Source: Nitrobacter sp. 62-23 (lineage in GTDB: Bacteria; Pseudomonadota; Alphaproteobacteria; Rhizobiales; Xanthobacteraceae). Taken from it: DNA of 40,178 nucleotides. The notes below the pieces were generated by a model. That model did no database searches. It was not told the origin of the DNA and saw nothing but the letters and a program-made list of their open reading frames with translations. The position numbers were made by a program, and so were the translations under genes. The DNA is taken from NCBI RefSeq assembly GCF_001897285.1, contig NZ_MKSM01000064.1:142792-182969 (forward strand), given 5' to 3'. How positions within the stretch are numbered: the first letter of the stretch is position 1; each line of letters opens with the position of its first letter. This document shows positions 18,209-27,113 of this stretch, one piece after another.

Positions 18209-19942
18209 TCAGATCTCCGCAGCTTTCGATTTCAGCGCCTGAAGCTCCGGAAAGTCCCCTTCGCAAAATTCGACGCCGCGCAATGCATCGCCGCGATCGT
18301 TGTCGTACTCAAGACGGCGAAGCTGGACACGACGGATCTTTCCCGAAATCGTCTTGGGCAATTCGGTGACGAATTCAAGCTTTCGGATACGCCTGAACGG
18401 CGCCATCCGTTCGGCCATGTGCCTGAAGATCGACAGCGCGGTTTCGCGCGATCGCTCCGCGCCGCCGACCAATAGAACGTATGCTTTCGGAACCGCCAGC
18501 CTGATCGGATCGGGGCTCGGCACCACGGCGGCTTCCGCCACCGCATCGTGTTCGAGCAGAATGCTCTCCAGTTCAAACGGGCTGATGCGGTAGTCGGACG
18601 ACTTGAACACATCATCCGACCGGCCGACGAAGGTGAGATAGCCATCGTCATCGACGAACACCACGTCGCCAGTGCGATAAAGATCGCCATCGGCGCCGCT
18701 CAGTTGTCCCTTCTCGCCCTGATAGCCCTGCATCAGCCCGGCAGGCCGATCTCCGCCGAGCGCCAACGTCACCTCGCCCTCGGTAGCCGGATTGCCGTCC
18801 GCGTCGATCACCTTCACTTTATAGCCCGGCAGCGGCCGCCCCATCGAGCCGAGCTTGACCTTCTGTCCCGGCGAATTGCCGGCGAGAGCGGCGGTCTCGG
18901 TCTGGCCGTAGCCGTCACGTATCGTCAAACCCCACGCTGACTTCACCTGATCGATCACTTCCGGATTGAGCGGTTCGCCCGCGCCGCAGACTTCGCGTAG
19001 CGCGACCTTGAACTCCGACAGCTTTTCCTGAATGAACAATCGCCATACCGTCGGCGGCGCGCACAACGTCGTCACGCCGCAGCGCCCGATAGTCGCCAGC
19101 AGGCTTTTGGCGTCGAAGCGCGGCTGGTTGCAGATGAAGATGGTCGCGCCTGCATTCCACGGCGCGAAGAAGCAACTCCATGCGTGCTTGGCCCATCCCG
19201 GCGAGGAAATGTTCAGATGAATGTCGCCGGGCTTCAGCCCGATCCAGTACATGGTGGACAGATGCCCGACGGGATAGGTGCGCTGGCTGTGCCGCACCAG
19301 CTTCGGCTTCGCCGTGGTGCCCGATGTGAAATACAGCAGCATCGGGTCGTCGGCGTTCGTCGGACCATCCGGCTTATAGCTTTCCGGAAAATTGTTCGTC
19401 GCCTCATAGGGTAGCCAGCCCGTATGCAACGCCGATGAGGCAACGACGATACGCATCAGGCTCTCGCCACCGAGGCTTGTAAATTTCGCCACCTGATCCT
19501 GCGTCGCGACGACAGCTTTGACGCGGCCGCGATCGAGGCGGTCGCGCAATTCATCGGGCGTGAGCAATGTCGTCGCAGGGATAATCACGACGCCGAGCTT
19601 GATGCAGGCCAGCATGGTCTCCCACAAAGGAATGACATTGCCGAGCAGCAACAGCAGGTGATCGCCGCGCTTCAGGCCCTGCGCTCGTAGGAAATTCGCA
19701 ACCTGGTTCGAGCGCCGCGACATCGCCTCGAACGTCACTTTGGTCTCAGCCCCGCCGGCGGCATCGACGATCCACAGCGCCGCCCGCGTCTTGCTCGCCG
19801 GATCGGTCGCGAGCCCAGCGTCGAACCAGTCCAGCGCCCAGTTGAACGGCACCGGGTCCGGCCATTTGAAGCCATTGACGGCGGCATCGTAGTCTGTGCG
19901 ATGCCGCAGCAGGAATTCGCGCGCCTCGGCAAACGTGGTCAT
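18209..19942 (-). CDS. AMP-dependent acyl-CoA synthetase
   Basis: A 577-residue ANL-superfamily enzyme that activates a carboxylic acid with ATP and CoA. The P-loop YFTSGTTAKPKLVRHS is at 204-219. The adenylate motif DGYGQTET is at about 345-352, the hinge/A8 region reads GRSDDVFKSSDYRISPFELES, and the catalytic lysine in TISGKIRR is K535. Its start overlaps the mmsB stop by 4 bases (ATGA), so translation is coupled. The architecture is that of medium-chain/acetyl-CoA synthetase-like enzymes (AcsM type). Given its neighbours, isobutyrate or another short branched acid is a plausible substrate, by inference. Confidence 0.9.
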   Translation of the reverse strand: MTTFAEAREFLLRHRTDYDAAVNGFKWPDPVPFNWALDWFDAGLATDPASKTRAALWIVDAAGGAETKVTFEAMSRRSNQVANFLRAQGLKRGDHLLLLLGNVIPLWETMLACIKLGVVIIPATTLLTPDELRDRLDRGRVKAVVATQDQVAKFTSLGGESLMRIVVASSALHTGWLPYEATNNFPESYKPDGPTNADDPMLLYFTSGTTAKPKLVRHSQRTYPVGHLSTMYWIGLKPGDIHLNISSPGWAKHAWSCFFAPWNAGATIFICNQPRFDAKSLLATIGRCGVTTLCAPPTVWRLFIQEKLSEFKVALREVCGAGEPLNPEVIDQVKSAWGLTIRDGYGQTETAALAGNSPGQKVKLGSMGRPLPGYKVKVIDADGNPATEGEVTLALGGDRPAGLMQGYQGEKGQLSGADGDLYRTGDVVFVDDDGYLTFVGRSDDVFKSSDYRISPFELESILLEHDAVAEAAVVPSPDPIRLAVPKAYVLLVGGAERSRETALSIFRHMAERMAPFRRIRKLEFVTELPKTISGKIRRVQLRRLEYDNDRGDALRGVEFCEGDFPELQALKSKAAEI

Positions 19943-20844
19943 CTGCCGCCCCTGTTCTCCGCAAGGGCGCGGATGTAGCGGATGATGCCGGAGAAGTCGA
20001 CGCCGCCGTTTCCGGCTGCATCGAACGTCTTGTAGATTTCCTGCGCGTGCTGACCGAGCGGCGTTATGGCGCCCGTGGATTTCGCCGCTTCCTGCGCAAG
20101 CGTCAGGTCCTTGAGCATAAGCGCCGAAGCGAAGCCGGGCTTGTAATCGCTATTGGCCGGTGACGACGGAACCGGACCCGGCACCGGACAATAGCTCGTC
20201 AGCGACCAGCACTGGCCCGACGAGGTCGAAGCGACGTCGAACAACGCCTGATGTGACAGGCCGAGCTTTTCCGCCAGCGCAAAGGCTTCGCTGACCGCGA
20301 TCATCGAGATGCCCAGAATCATGTTGTTGCAGATCTTGGCCGCCTGCCCCGCGCCGGCATCGCCGCAATGAACGATCTTCTTGCCCATGGCTTCGAGAAT
20401 GGGCTTCGCCGCGGCGAATGCCTTGTCCTCGCCACCGGCCATGAAGGTCAGTGTCGCGCCCCTGGCGCCGCCGACGCCGCCCGAGACCGGCGCATCGATC
20501 GAAAGCAGCGACGCCTTCCCTGCCAACGCGTGGGCCTGCCGCGCGCTGTCGACGTCGATAGTCGAACAGTCGATCATCAGGGCGTCCGTTGCAGCCGACG
20601 GAATAACATCGGTCCAAACCGATATCACATGCTTGCCGGCCGGCAGCATGGTGATGACGACGTTCGCATCCTTCACCGCCCTGTCCGCGCTGTCAGCGAC
20701 CGCTACGCCATTCGCCTTCGCCGCATCCGTCAGCGCCGGGACCAGATCGAAGCCGATCACGTCATGACCGGCCTTGACCAGATTGGCGGCCATGGGTCCG
20801 CCCATGTTGCCGAGACCGATGAACGCAATGGCCGCCATGCTCAT
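19939..20844 (-). CDS. mmsB: 3-hydroxyisobutyrate dehydrogenase
   Basis: Oxidises 3-hydroxyisobutyrate to methylmalonate semialdehyde with NAD+ in valine breakdown. It is 301 residues in the beta-hydroxyacid dehydrogenase family. The Rossmann start reads IAFIGLGNMGGPMAANLVKAG (6-26), the substrate-binding motif DAPVSGGVGGARG is at 117-129, and the catalytic lysine K170 lies in GAGQAAKICNN. The C-terminal helix reads KDLTLAQEAAKSTGAITPLG, with the Lys-Asp pair of this family. Length is normal. It lies 21 bases after the hydrolase gene and overlaps the acyl-CoA synthetase start. Confidence 0.95.
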   Translation of the reverse strand: MSMAAIAFIGLGNMGGPMAANLVKAGHDVIGFDLVPALTDAAKANGVAVADSADRAVKDANVVITMLPAGKHVISVWTDVIPSAATDALMIDCSTIDVDSARQAHALAGKASLLSIDAPVSGGVGGARGATLTFMAGGEDKAFAAAKPILEAMGKKIVHCGDAGAGQAAKICNNMILGISMIAVSEAFALAEKLGLSHQALFDVASTSSGQCWSLTSYCPVPGPVPSSPANSDYKPGFASALMLKDLTLAQEAAKSTGAITPLGQHAQEIYKTFDAAGNGGVDFSGIIRYIRALAENRGGR

Positions 20845-20865
20845 CCTCCGATCGAGGTTTCTTCT

Positions 20866-21939
20866 CTAGTCGAATACGAGTTCATCCGCGCTGATATTAG
20901 CAAAATACGGAGCGATCATTTCCGGCGTAATTTCCTCAATCCGCGGAGGCGACCATTTCGGCTCGCGATCCTTGTCGATAACGGCGGCTCGAATGCCTTC
21001 GCGAAAGTCGTCGCTCGCGAATACCGCAAGCGCTGCACGATATTCACGCGCAAGACATTCCTCCAGCGTGGCCGACGCGCGCGCCAGCCGCAACAGCTTG
21101 AGCGTCACCACTAAACCGCGCGGCGATTTCTCGTTCAGCGTCTTGAGCGTCGAACGTGCGAGTTCGGACGCGTCACGATGGAGGGCTGCGATGATATCAT
21201 CCATTCGACCATGAGCGAACCATGCATCGATCCGCGGCCTGATCGCCGCAACGGGGCTTGTCGCTTCGCCCGTTGCAAAGCCCGCGATTGCGGCTCTCAC
21301 GCGGGCCGACTCCGCGCCGGCGTCGAGATCGACCAGCGCTTCGCGAAGCGCAGCGAGTTTTCGCGACGGCACGATGGCATCGGCAAAACCGGCGTAGATG
21401 GCGTCCGCCCCGTTCATAGGGTGGCCGGTCAGCCCGAAATACGTTCCGGTTTCGCCCGGCGCGTGTGACAACAGCCAGGTGCCGCCGACATCCGGAAAGA
21501 AGCCGAGACCGACTTCCGGCATGGAAAGCCGCGTTCTCTCGGTGACGACACGGTGCGCGCCGTGCGCCGACAATCCGACGCCGCCGCCCATCACTAGGCC
21601 GTCCATGAAAGCGACATAGGGCTTGGCGAGCTTCGCAATCCGCGCGTTGAGGAGATACTCCTCGCGCCACAAAATCTTGCCGAGGTTGCTTCCCTCGTTC
21701 GCGCTTTCCCAGAGCGTGCGGATATCGCCGCCTGCGCACAGGCCGCGCTCGCCCGCTCCCTCAAGCAGAATCAAACCGACAGCGGGATCCGCCTCAAATC
21801 CGTCCAGCGCCCTGTCAATCCCCCGGATCATATCGAGCGTGACGGCATTGATCGCCTTCGGTCGGTTGAGGCGAATGATACCCACGCCCCCCTCACGCCG
21901 TGCAATCAGATCCGGCTCCATACCGGCCGGAGCAGTCAT
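20866..21939 (-). CDS. 3-hydroxyisobutyryl-CoA hydrolase (HIBCH type)
   Basis: A crotonase-fold enzyme of 357 residues that releases 3-hydroxyisobutyrate from its CoA ester. The oxyanion-hole segments are CAGGDIRTL (68-76) and MGGGVGLSAHG (117-127). Acidic residues E142 and D150 sit in MPEVGLGFFPDVGG, the pattern of the HIBCH subfamily rather than a plain enoyl-CoA hydratase. The extra C-terminal about 90 residues (to 357, against about 260 in a plain hydratase) are also diagnostic. It overlaps the stop of the acyl-CoA dehydrogenase gene by 4 bases. Same strand and operon as mmsB. Confidence 0.93.
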   Translation of the reverse strand: MTAPAGMEPDLIARREGGVGIIRLNRPKAINAVTLDMIRGIDRALDGFEADPAVGLILLEGAGERGLCAGGDIRTLWESANEGSNLGKILWREEYLLNARIAKLAKPYVAFMDGLVMGGGVGLSAHGAHRVVTERTRLSMPEVGLGFFPDVGGTWLLSHAPGETGTYFGLTGHPMNGADAIYAGFADAIVPSRKLAALREALVDLDAGAESARVRAAIAGFATGEATSPVAAIRPRIDAWFAHGRMDDIIAALHRDASELARSTLKTLNEKSPRGLVVTLKLLRLARASATLEECLAREYRAALAVFASDDFREGIRAAVIDKDREPKWSPPRIEEITPEMIAPYFANISADELVFD

Positions 21940-23081
21940 CGCGTACCCTCGATCAGCTTGCGCGATATAATCAGCCGCATGATTTCATTGGTTCCTTCAA
22001 GTATCTGATGGACGCGCAGATCGCGCACGATCTTCTCGATTCCGTATTCGCTGAGATAGCCGTAGCCGCCGTGCAATTGAAGCGCCTGATTGGCCACATC
22101 GAAGCCGACGTCGGTGGCGAAGCGCTTTGCCATCGCGCACAGCGCAGGCGCGTCCGGGTCCTTGCGGTCCAGCGCGGAGGCCGCACGCCACAGAAACGTC
22201 CGCGCCGCTTCCAGCTCGGTGGCCATGTCGGCGATCTTGAATCGCAATGCCTGAAATTCGTCGAGCCGCTTGCCGAACGCCGTACGCTCTTTCATGTAAG
22301 CAAGCGCCTTGTCGAACGCCGATTGCGCGCCGCCGAGCGAACAGGCGGCGATGTTCAGCCGCCCGCCGTCGAGGCCGGCCATCGCGATCCTGAAGCCGAT
22401 GCCCTCGTCGCCAAGTCGATTGGCGACCGGCACCCGCGCGTTGTCGAAGGTCACGGCGCGGGTCGGCTGCGCGTTCCATCCCATCTTGCGTTCGTTCGCG
22501 CCGAACGAAAGGCCCGGCGTGTCGCGTTCGACCACCAGCGTCGAAATGCCGCCCGGCCCGTCGTCGCCGGTACGAACCATGGTGACATAGATGTCGCTTT
22601 TGCCCGCGCCGGAAATGAACTGCTTCTGCCCGTCGAGCACGTAGTGATCGCCGTTACGCACGGCGCGTGTCCGCAACGCCGCAGCGTCCGAGCCGGCACC
22701 GGGCTCGGTGAGGCAGTAGCTCGCCAACAGGTCCATGGCGCAGAGTTTCGGCAGCCATTTGCGCCGCTGCGCATCCGAGCCATAGGCATCGATCATCCAC
22801 GCGGCCATGTTGTGGATTGAAATGAACGACGATACCGTTGGGCAGCCCTGCGCCAGCGCCTCGAAGATCAGCGCAGCATCGAAACGGCTCAGCGCCGAGC
22901 CGCCGACGTCATCCCTAATATAGATGCCGCCGATGCCGAGCACCGCAGCTTCGCGCATCACATCGATCGGAAAGTGCTTCTCCTCATCCCACTTCAGCGC
23001 GAACGGTGCGATCTTGTCGGCCGCGAAAGCGCGCGCCATATCGCGAACGGCGACCTGATCCTCGGTGAGCGCGAACTGCAT
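21936..23081 (-). CDS. Acyl-CoA dehydrogenase, probably isobutyryl-CoA dehydrogenase
   Basis: A 381-residue FAD enzyme of the short/branched-chain acyl-CoA dehydrogenase group. The ACAD signature is visible as CLTEPGAGSDAA (123-134), with GGYGYLSEYGIEKIVRD and the C-terminal LEGTNEIMR, in which E362 aligns with the catalytic base. It opens with FALTEDQVAVRDMARAFA as usual. Its place between mmsA and the 3-hydroxyisobutyryl-CoA hydrolase makes isobutyryl-CoA the likely substrate, giving methacrylyl-CoA. Sequence alone does not separate it from other short/branched-chain enzymes. Confidence 0.92.
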   Translation of the reverse strand: MQFALTEDQVAVRDMARAFAADKIAPFALKWDEEKHFPIDVMREAAVLGIGGIYIRDDVGGSALSRFDAALIFEALAQGCPTVSSFISIHNMAAWMIDAYGSDAQRRKWLPKLCAMDLLASYCLTEPGAGSDAAALRTRAVRNGDHYVLDGQKQFISGAGKSDIYVTMVRTGDDGPGGISTLVVERDTPGLSFGANERKMGWNAQPTRAVTFDNARVPVANRLGDEGIGFRIAMAGLDGGRLNIAACSLGGAQSAFDKALAYMKERTAFGKRLDEFQALRFKIADMATELEAARTFLWRAASALDRKDPDAPALCAMAKRFATDVGFDVANQALQLHGGYGYLSEYGIEKIVRDLRVHQILEGTNEIMRLIISRKLIEGTR

Positions 23082-23093
23082 ACGTGGCTGCCG

Positions 23094-24587
23094 TCACTTG
23101 CTATGGAACGCGAACTGCGTCCCTTCCTTGACGCCGGATGGCCAGCGCGAGGTCACGGTCTTGGTCTTGGTGTAAAACCGCACCGAGTCGGAGCCGTATT
23201 GATTGAGGTCGCCGAAGCCTGAACGTTTCCAGCCGCCGAAACTGTAATAGGCGACCGGCACCGGAATCGGCACATTGATGCCGACCATACCGACCTGGAC
23301 GCGGGAGGCGAACTCGCGCGCGGCGTCGCCATCGCGCGTGAAGATCGCGACGCCGTTGCCATATTCATGCTCGGACGGCAGCGCCACCGCCTCGTCGAAA
23401 TCCTTCGCCCGCACCACCGACAGCACCGGGCCAAAAATTTCTTCCTTGTAGATCCGCATGTCCCTGGTGACATTGTCGAACAGGCAGCCGCCCATGTAGA
23501 AGCCGTTTTCGTAGCCTTGCAGCTTGAAGCCGCGGCCGTCGACTGCGAGCGTCGCGCCTTCCTTGATACCAATCTCGACGTAATTCTTGACGCGCTCGAG
23601 CGCCGCCCGGGTGACGAGCGGCCCGAAGTCGGCGGACGCATCTGTGGAGGGACCGATCTTCAGGTTCTCGACACGCGGAATAAGCTTTTCCATCAAGCGG
23701 TCGGCGGTAGCCTTGCCGACGGGTACCGCGACCGATACCGCCATGCAACGCTCGCCGGCCGCACCGTAGCCCGCGCCAACCAGCGCATCCACCGACTGAT
23801 CCATATCGGCGTCCGGCATGATGATCATGTGGTTCTTGGCGCCTCCGAAACACTGGCTGCGTTTGCCGGCCGCTGCCGCCCGCGAATAGATGTAATGCGC
23901 GATCGACGAGGAGCCCACGAAACCGACCGCCGAGATATCGGGGTCATCGAGAATGGCGTCGACAGCCTCCTTGTCGCCGTTGATGACATTAAGAACGCCC
24001 GGCGGCAGACCGGCTTCCAGCATCAGTTCGGCCAGCCGCATCGGCACGCCGGGATCGCGCTCGGAGGGTTTCAGAATAAAGGCGTTGCCGCAGGCGATCG
24101 CCGGCGCGAACTTCCACATCGGGATCATCGCCGGGAAATTGAACGGGGTGATGCCGGCGACGACGCCGAGGGGTTGACGCATCGAATAGCTGTCGATGCC
24201 GGGACCGGCACCCTCGGTGTAACCACCTTTCATCAGTTCGGGAATGCCGATGGCGTATTCGACGACCTCGACGCCGCGGAAGATGTCGCCCTTGGCATCG
24301 GGAATGGTCTTGCCGTGTTCGCGCGCGAGCAGCTCGGCCATCGCGTCGTTGTCGCGCGCCACCAGTTCGAGAAACTTCATCAGCACGCGGACACGGCGTT
24401 GCGGATTGGTCGCAGCCCAGGCCGGCTGCGCCGCCTTGGCATTCTCTACGGCCTCGCGCACTTCCGCTTTCGACGCCAGCGCGACGGTGGCCTGCACGTC
24501 GCCGGTCATCGGCTGGTAAACGTCGGCAAACCGCCCGGACTTACCGCTGATAGTCTTGCCGCCGACAAAGTGCCCGATGGTGCGCAT
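23094..24587 (-). CDS. mmsA: CoA-acylating methylmalonate-semialdehyde dehydrogenase
   Basis: Converts methylmalonate semialdehyde to propionyl-CoA with NAD+ and CoA, releasing CO2. From the ATG at 24587 it is 497 residues. The catalytic cysteine is C281 in GAAGERCMAVS. The family-specific FGGAKNHMIIMPDAD has asparagine (N252) where other aldehyde dehydrogenases have the general-base glutamate, which identifies MmsA. The N-terminus MRTIGHFVGGKTISG is the family start and is preceded by GGGAGG; the frame is open to 24680. It lies 12 bases upstream of the acyl-CoA dehydrogenase gene. Confidence 0.96.
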   Translation of the reverse strand: MRTIGHFVGGKTISGKSGRFADVYQPMTGDVQATVALASKAEVREAVENAKAAQPAWAATNPQRRVRVLMKFLELVARDNDAMAELLAREHGKTIPDAKGDIFRGVEVVEYAIGIPELMKGGYTEGAGPGIDSYSMRQPLGVVAGITPFNFPAMIPMWKFAPAIACGNAFILKPSERDPGVPMRLAELMLEAGLPPGVLNVINGDKEAVDAILDDPDISAVGFVGSSSIAHYIYSRAAAAGKRSQCFGGAKNHMIIMPDADMDQSVDALVGAGYGAAGERCMAVSVAVPVGKATADRLMEKLIPRVENLKIGPSTDASADFGPLVTRAALERVKNYVEIGIKEGATLAVDGRGFKLQGYENGFYMGGCLFDNVTRDMRIYKEEIFGPVLSVVRAKDFDEAVALPSEHEYGNGVAIFTRDGDAAREFASRVQVGMVGINVPIPVPVAYYSFGGWKRSGFGDLNQYGSDSVRFYTKTKTVTSRWPSGVKEGTQFAFHSK

Positions 24588-24629
24588 GTTTCCTCCCGGC
24601 GGATCTGCAAGAGTCCGTCCGTGTATCCT

Positions 24630-24647
24630 GACCTGTATTTTCAGGTC
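24630..24647. promoter_or_regulatory. Inverted repeat upstream of mmsA (candidate operator)
   Basis: GACCTG at 24630-24635 and CAGGTC at 24642-24647 form a perfect 6+6 inverted repeat with an AT spacer (TATTTT). It lies about 43 bases upstream of the mmsA ATG in the 167-base gap after the thiolase gene. The size and symmetry fit a dimeric repressor operator, suggesting an internal promoter for mmsA and downstream genes. No regulator gene is nearby. The promoter elements themselves were not located. Confidence 0.4.
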
Positions 24648-24754
24648 TTGAAAGAGTTTCCGCGCGCAACCCATTTGCAAAAAGGCGCACGCTGGAACTG
24701 ACGGCCTCTCCTTCTGCTACGCCCCCGACGAAAGGCTCTTTATCACTTGGCCAG

Positions 24755-25924
24755 TTATCTGGCCGGCTCAAGAATCGAGACATAGTTGGCGACCGCCGTG
24801 CCGCCCATGTTGAAAATGCCGGCGAGTTTCGCGTCGCTGACCTGCATGCCTTCCGCCGCTTGGCCTACGAGCTGCATCGCGCTCATCACGTGCATGGAGA
24901 CGCCGGTGGCGCCGATCGGATGGCCCTTGGCCTTGAGGCCACCGGACGGGTTGACCGGCAGCTTGCCGTCCTTGCCTGTCCAGCCTTCCTTGATGGCGCG
25001 CGCGCCCTGCCCCTTCGGCGTCAGGCCCATGGCTTCGTATTCGATCAGTTCGGCGATGGTGAAGCAATCATGAGTCTCGACGAAGGAGAGATCGGACAGC
25101 GTCACGCCAGCCGTCGCGAGCGCCCGCTGCCAGGCCACCGTGCAGCCCTCGAAATCGAGAATGTTGCGCCTCGACATCGGCAGGAAATCCTGCGCGTGGC
25201 CGGTCGCGCGGATGGTCACCGCCTTTGGCGCGGTTTTCGCCGTCTCCGCATCCATCAGCACCAGCGCGGCGGCGCCGTCCGACACCGGCGAACAATCGGT
25301 GCGCTTCAGCGGCCCGGCGACGAACGGATTCTTCTCGCTCTCGGAACGGCAGAAGTCGTAGCCGAAATCCTTGCGTATCTGCGCGAAGGGATTGGCTACG
25401 CCATTCCTGTGATTCTTCGCCGCGATCATCGCCAGCGCATCAGACTGGTCGCCGTATTTCTGGAAGTAGGCCTGCGCGATCTTGCCGAACACGCCGGCGA
25501 AGCCGCCGGGAGTATCGCCATCCTCAGGCAGGTAGGAGGCGCGTAGCAGATTGCGGCCGATCTCGGGACCGGGCGTGCGCGTCATCTGCTCAACCCCGAC
25601 AACCAGCACGATCCTGGCCGCGCCCGAGGCAATGGCGCGGATACCTTGATGCACAGCCGCCGATCCGGTGGCGCAGGCGTTCTCCACCCGTGTCGCGGGC
25701 GTGAAGCGAAGTTCTGGATCAGCCTGCAAGACAAGCGAAGCTGTAAAGTCCTGCGGCGAGAAGCCGGCATTGAAATGTCCGAGCACGATCTCGTCGACGT
25801 CGCCGGCGGCAATGCCGGCGTCGGTCAGAGCTTCGGTCGCCACCCTCACCACGAGGCTTTCAACGGTTTCGCTGTCGAGTTTGCCAAACGGCGTATGCGC
25901 CCATCCGACAATGCTGGCGGTCAT
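24755..25924 (-). CDS. Thiolase / acetyl-CoA acetyltransferase-like protein
   Basis: A 389-residue thiolase-fold protein. The acyl-accepting cysteine is C84 in ENACATGSAAVH, H285 lies in ETHDCFTIAE and H335 in GLKAKGHPIGATG. The last motif reads FNMGGTAVANYV and lacks the second catalytic cysteine (CxG) of biosynthetic and degradative thiolases. This is the pattern of SCP-x/lipid-transfer-type thiolases, in which H285/C287 may stand in. Its place at the head of the valine cluster does not fix its substrate. A GGCCAG/CTGGCC mini-hairpin overlaps the stop codon at about 24750-24765. Confidence 0.87.
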   Translation of the reverse strand: MTASIVGWAHTPFGKLDSETVESLVVRVATEALTDAGIAAGDVDEIVLGHFNAGFSPQDFTASLVLQADPELRFTPATRVENACATGSAAVHQGIRAIASGAARIVLVVGVEQMTRTPGPEIGRNLLRASYLPEDGDTPGGFAGVFGKIAQAYFQKYGDQSDALAMIAAKNHRNGVANPFAQIRKDFGYDFCRSESEKNPFVAGPLKRTDCSPVSDGAAALVLMDAETAKTAPKAVTIRATGHAQDFLPMSRRNILDFEGCTVAWQRALATAGVTLSDLSFVETHDCFTIAELIEYEAMGLTPKGQGARAIKEGWTGKDGKLPVNPSGGLKAKGHPIGATGVSMHVMSAMQLVGQAAEGMQVSDAKLAGIFNMGGTAVANYVSILEPAR

Positions 25925-26145
25925 GGTCGTGCTCCCGCGAACCCCATTACGTGAGATCCGGTTGCTGTGGCCCGTTACACGCTTTGATATAGTCGCCCGG
26001 CAACGCCAAGATCAGGGGACCGCCGAATTTTTCATCCCGCAGCAAGCCGGTTACACCGGCCAACGATACGTCACCAGCAAAAGCGCCGCCATCCTCATGA
26101 GCCAATGGCGATCCGCGCTTTACGGGTATTCACGCTCGGGCGATA

Positions 26146-26748
26146 TCAACGCGACGAGCCGGAAGGTTTCTTTGTGGTACGGGCCTTTGCGGTCACCGAT
26201 CCGGTCTTGGCTTTTCTTGAAACGGAACCCGCGGCCTTGTGGCCGTTGAGCTTGCGGCCGCGTGCGGCTCCTGCCCGCTTTTCAGCCTTCGCCTTGGCGC
26301 GCTTTTTCTCCTCGCGCGCCGCAACCCGCAACTTCCTGCGCTTCTTTTCGCAGGCATCGCACTTGCACCCGATCGGCTTCAGGTACTCCTTGAAGTAATC
26401 GGTGCCGTAGTCGTAGTTGATCTCCTCGCCGGGCGCGATGTCCTTGATGGCGCGAATATCGACGCGCCGCTTTTTCTTGCGCACGTCGGATTCCGCGTTC
26501 GGTTTGCAGGAATGGTTGATGTAGCGCGCGATGTTCTTGCGCGCCGAACCGTCGATGGTCCAGCGTTTGGTGATCTGGAAAAGGTATCTGTTCTCTACCG
26601 CGTCGTCCTTTTTCTTGTTGCAGTCGAGCAGCGGCCCGGAATACCGGATGATCTTCGTGCCCTTCTTGATGGGTTTGGTGGCGAAAAGGCCAAGTCCGGT
26701 GCGGGATCGACCGATTCGATAAGGCTTGTTCGGAGAAATCTCGGGCAT
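26146..26748 (-). CDS. SET-domain protein-lysine methyltransferase with basic H1-like tail
   Basis: A 200-residue protein. Residues 8-120 are a SET domain: RTGLGLFATKPIKKGTKI (16-33), NRYLFQI (53-59), the SAM-binding pseudoknot ARYINHSCKPNAE (74-86) and GEEINYDYGTDY (107-118). A post-SET zinc motif CxCxxC follows at 128-133. Residues 134-200 are an Ala/Lys/Arg-rich low-complexity tail like histone H1 or bacterial HU/H1-like proteins. The fold predicts SAM-dependent lysine methylation of a protein; substrate unknown. The basic tail would favour nucleic acid or nucleoid association. It stands apart from the thiolase gene by 221 bases, a stretch where nothing else was seen. Confidence 0.88.
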   Translation of the reverse strand: MPEISPNKPYRIGRSRTGLGLFATKPIKKGTKIIRYSGPLLDCNKKKDDAVENRYLFQITKRWTIDGSARKNIARYINHSCKPNAESDVRKKKRRVDIRAIKDIAPGEEINYDYGTDYFKEYLKPIGCKCDACEKKRRKLRVAAREEKKRAKAKAEKRAGAARGRKLNGHKAAGSVSRKAKTGSVTAKARTTKKPSGSSR

Positions 26749-27113
26749 GGTCGGCTGAACTTAAGTGCTCTGTCGTACTGGAGGAATCACAGACATCCTG
26801 TTTGCCATGATTCCGCAGGCATTGTCAGGGGTTTCGCCTTTCCTGATCGGACCTTCCCACGGTTTTACAGCAGGATACTTGGATTGACAGCACGTCCAGC
26901 GCTGTTCCGGTCCGACATCTATCGCGCCGCAACACGGCGATGCCGCAACGATGAAGCCGTCGAAGAGCTTGCGCGCGGTGAGAAACGCACTCTCTGTGTC
27001 GATGGCCCAAGCGATCGCACTCGGGCGGGTTTATCTTCGCTCTGGTTTCTGCGATAAGAAATCCGCGCCAGACGCGCGGAACGGTCATTGAACTTTCGGA
27101 AAAGGATGAAGCA
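26749..27113. other. 365-base gap between SET gene and methyltransferase
   Basis: This divergent intergenic region would hold the promoters of both neighbouring genes. The plus-strand frame of the right-hand gene stays open back to 26982, but without an ATG, GTG or TTG start. A 46-codon ATG frame at 26951-27091 has no family resemblance and no good ribosome binding site. No repeat, RNA gene or clear promoter was recognised. Confidence 0.4.

Noticed and set aside
26239-27057. 272-codon frame antisense to the SET gene
   Set aside because: It is a GC-frame shadow over the SET coding region; the SET motifs on the other strand are unambiguous.
26951-27091. 46-codon ATG frame in the SET/methyltransferase gap
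   Set aside because: No ribosome binding site, no similarity, and it overlaps the open upstream frame of the next gene.
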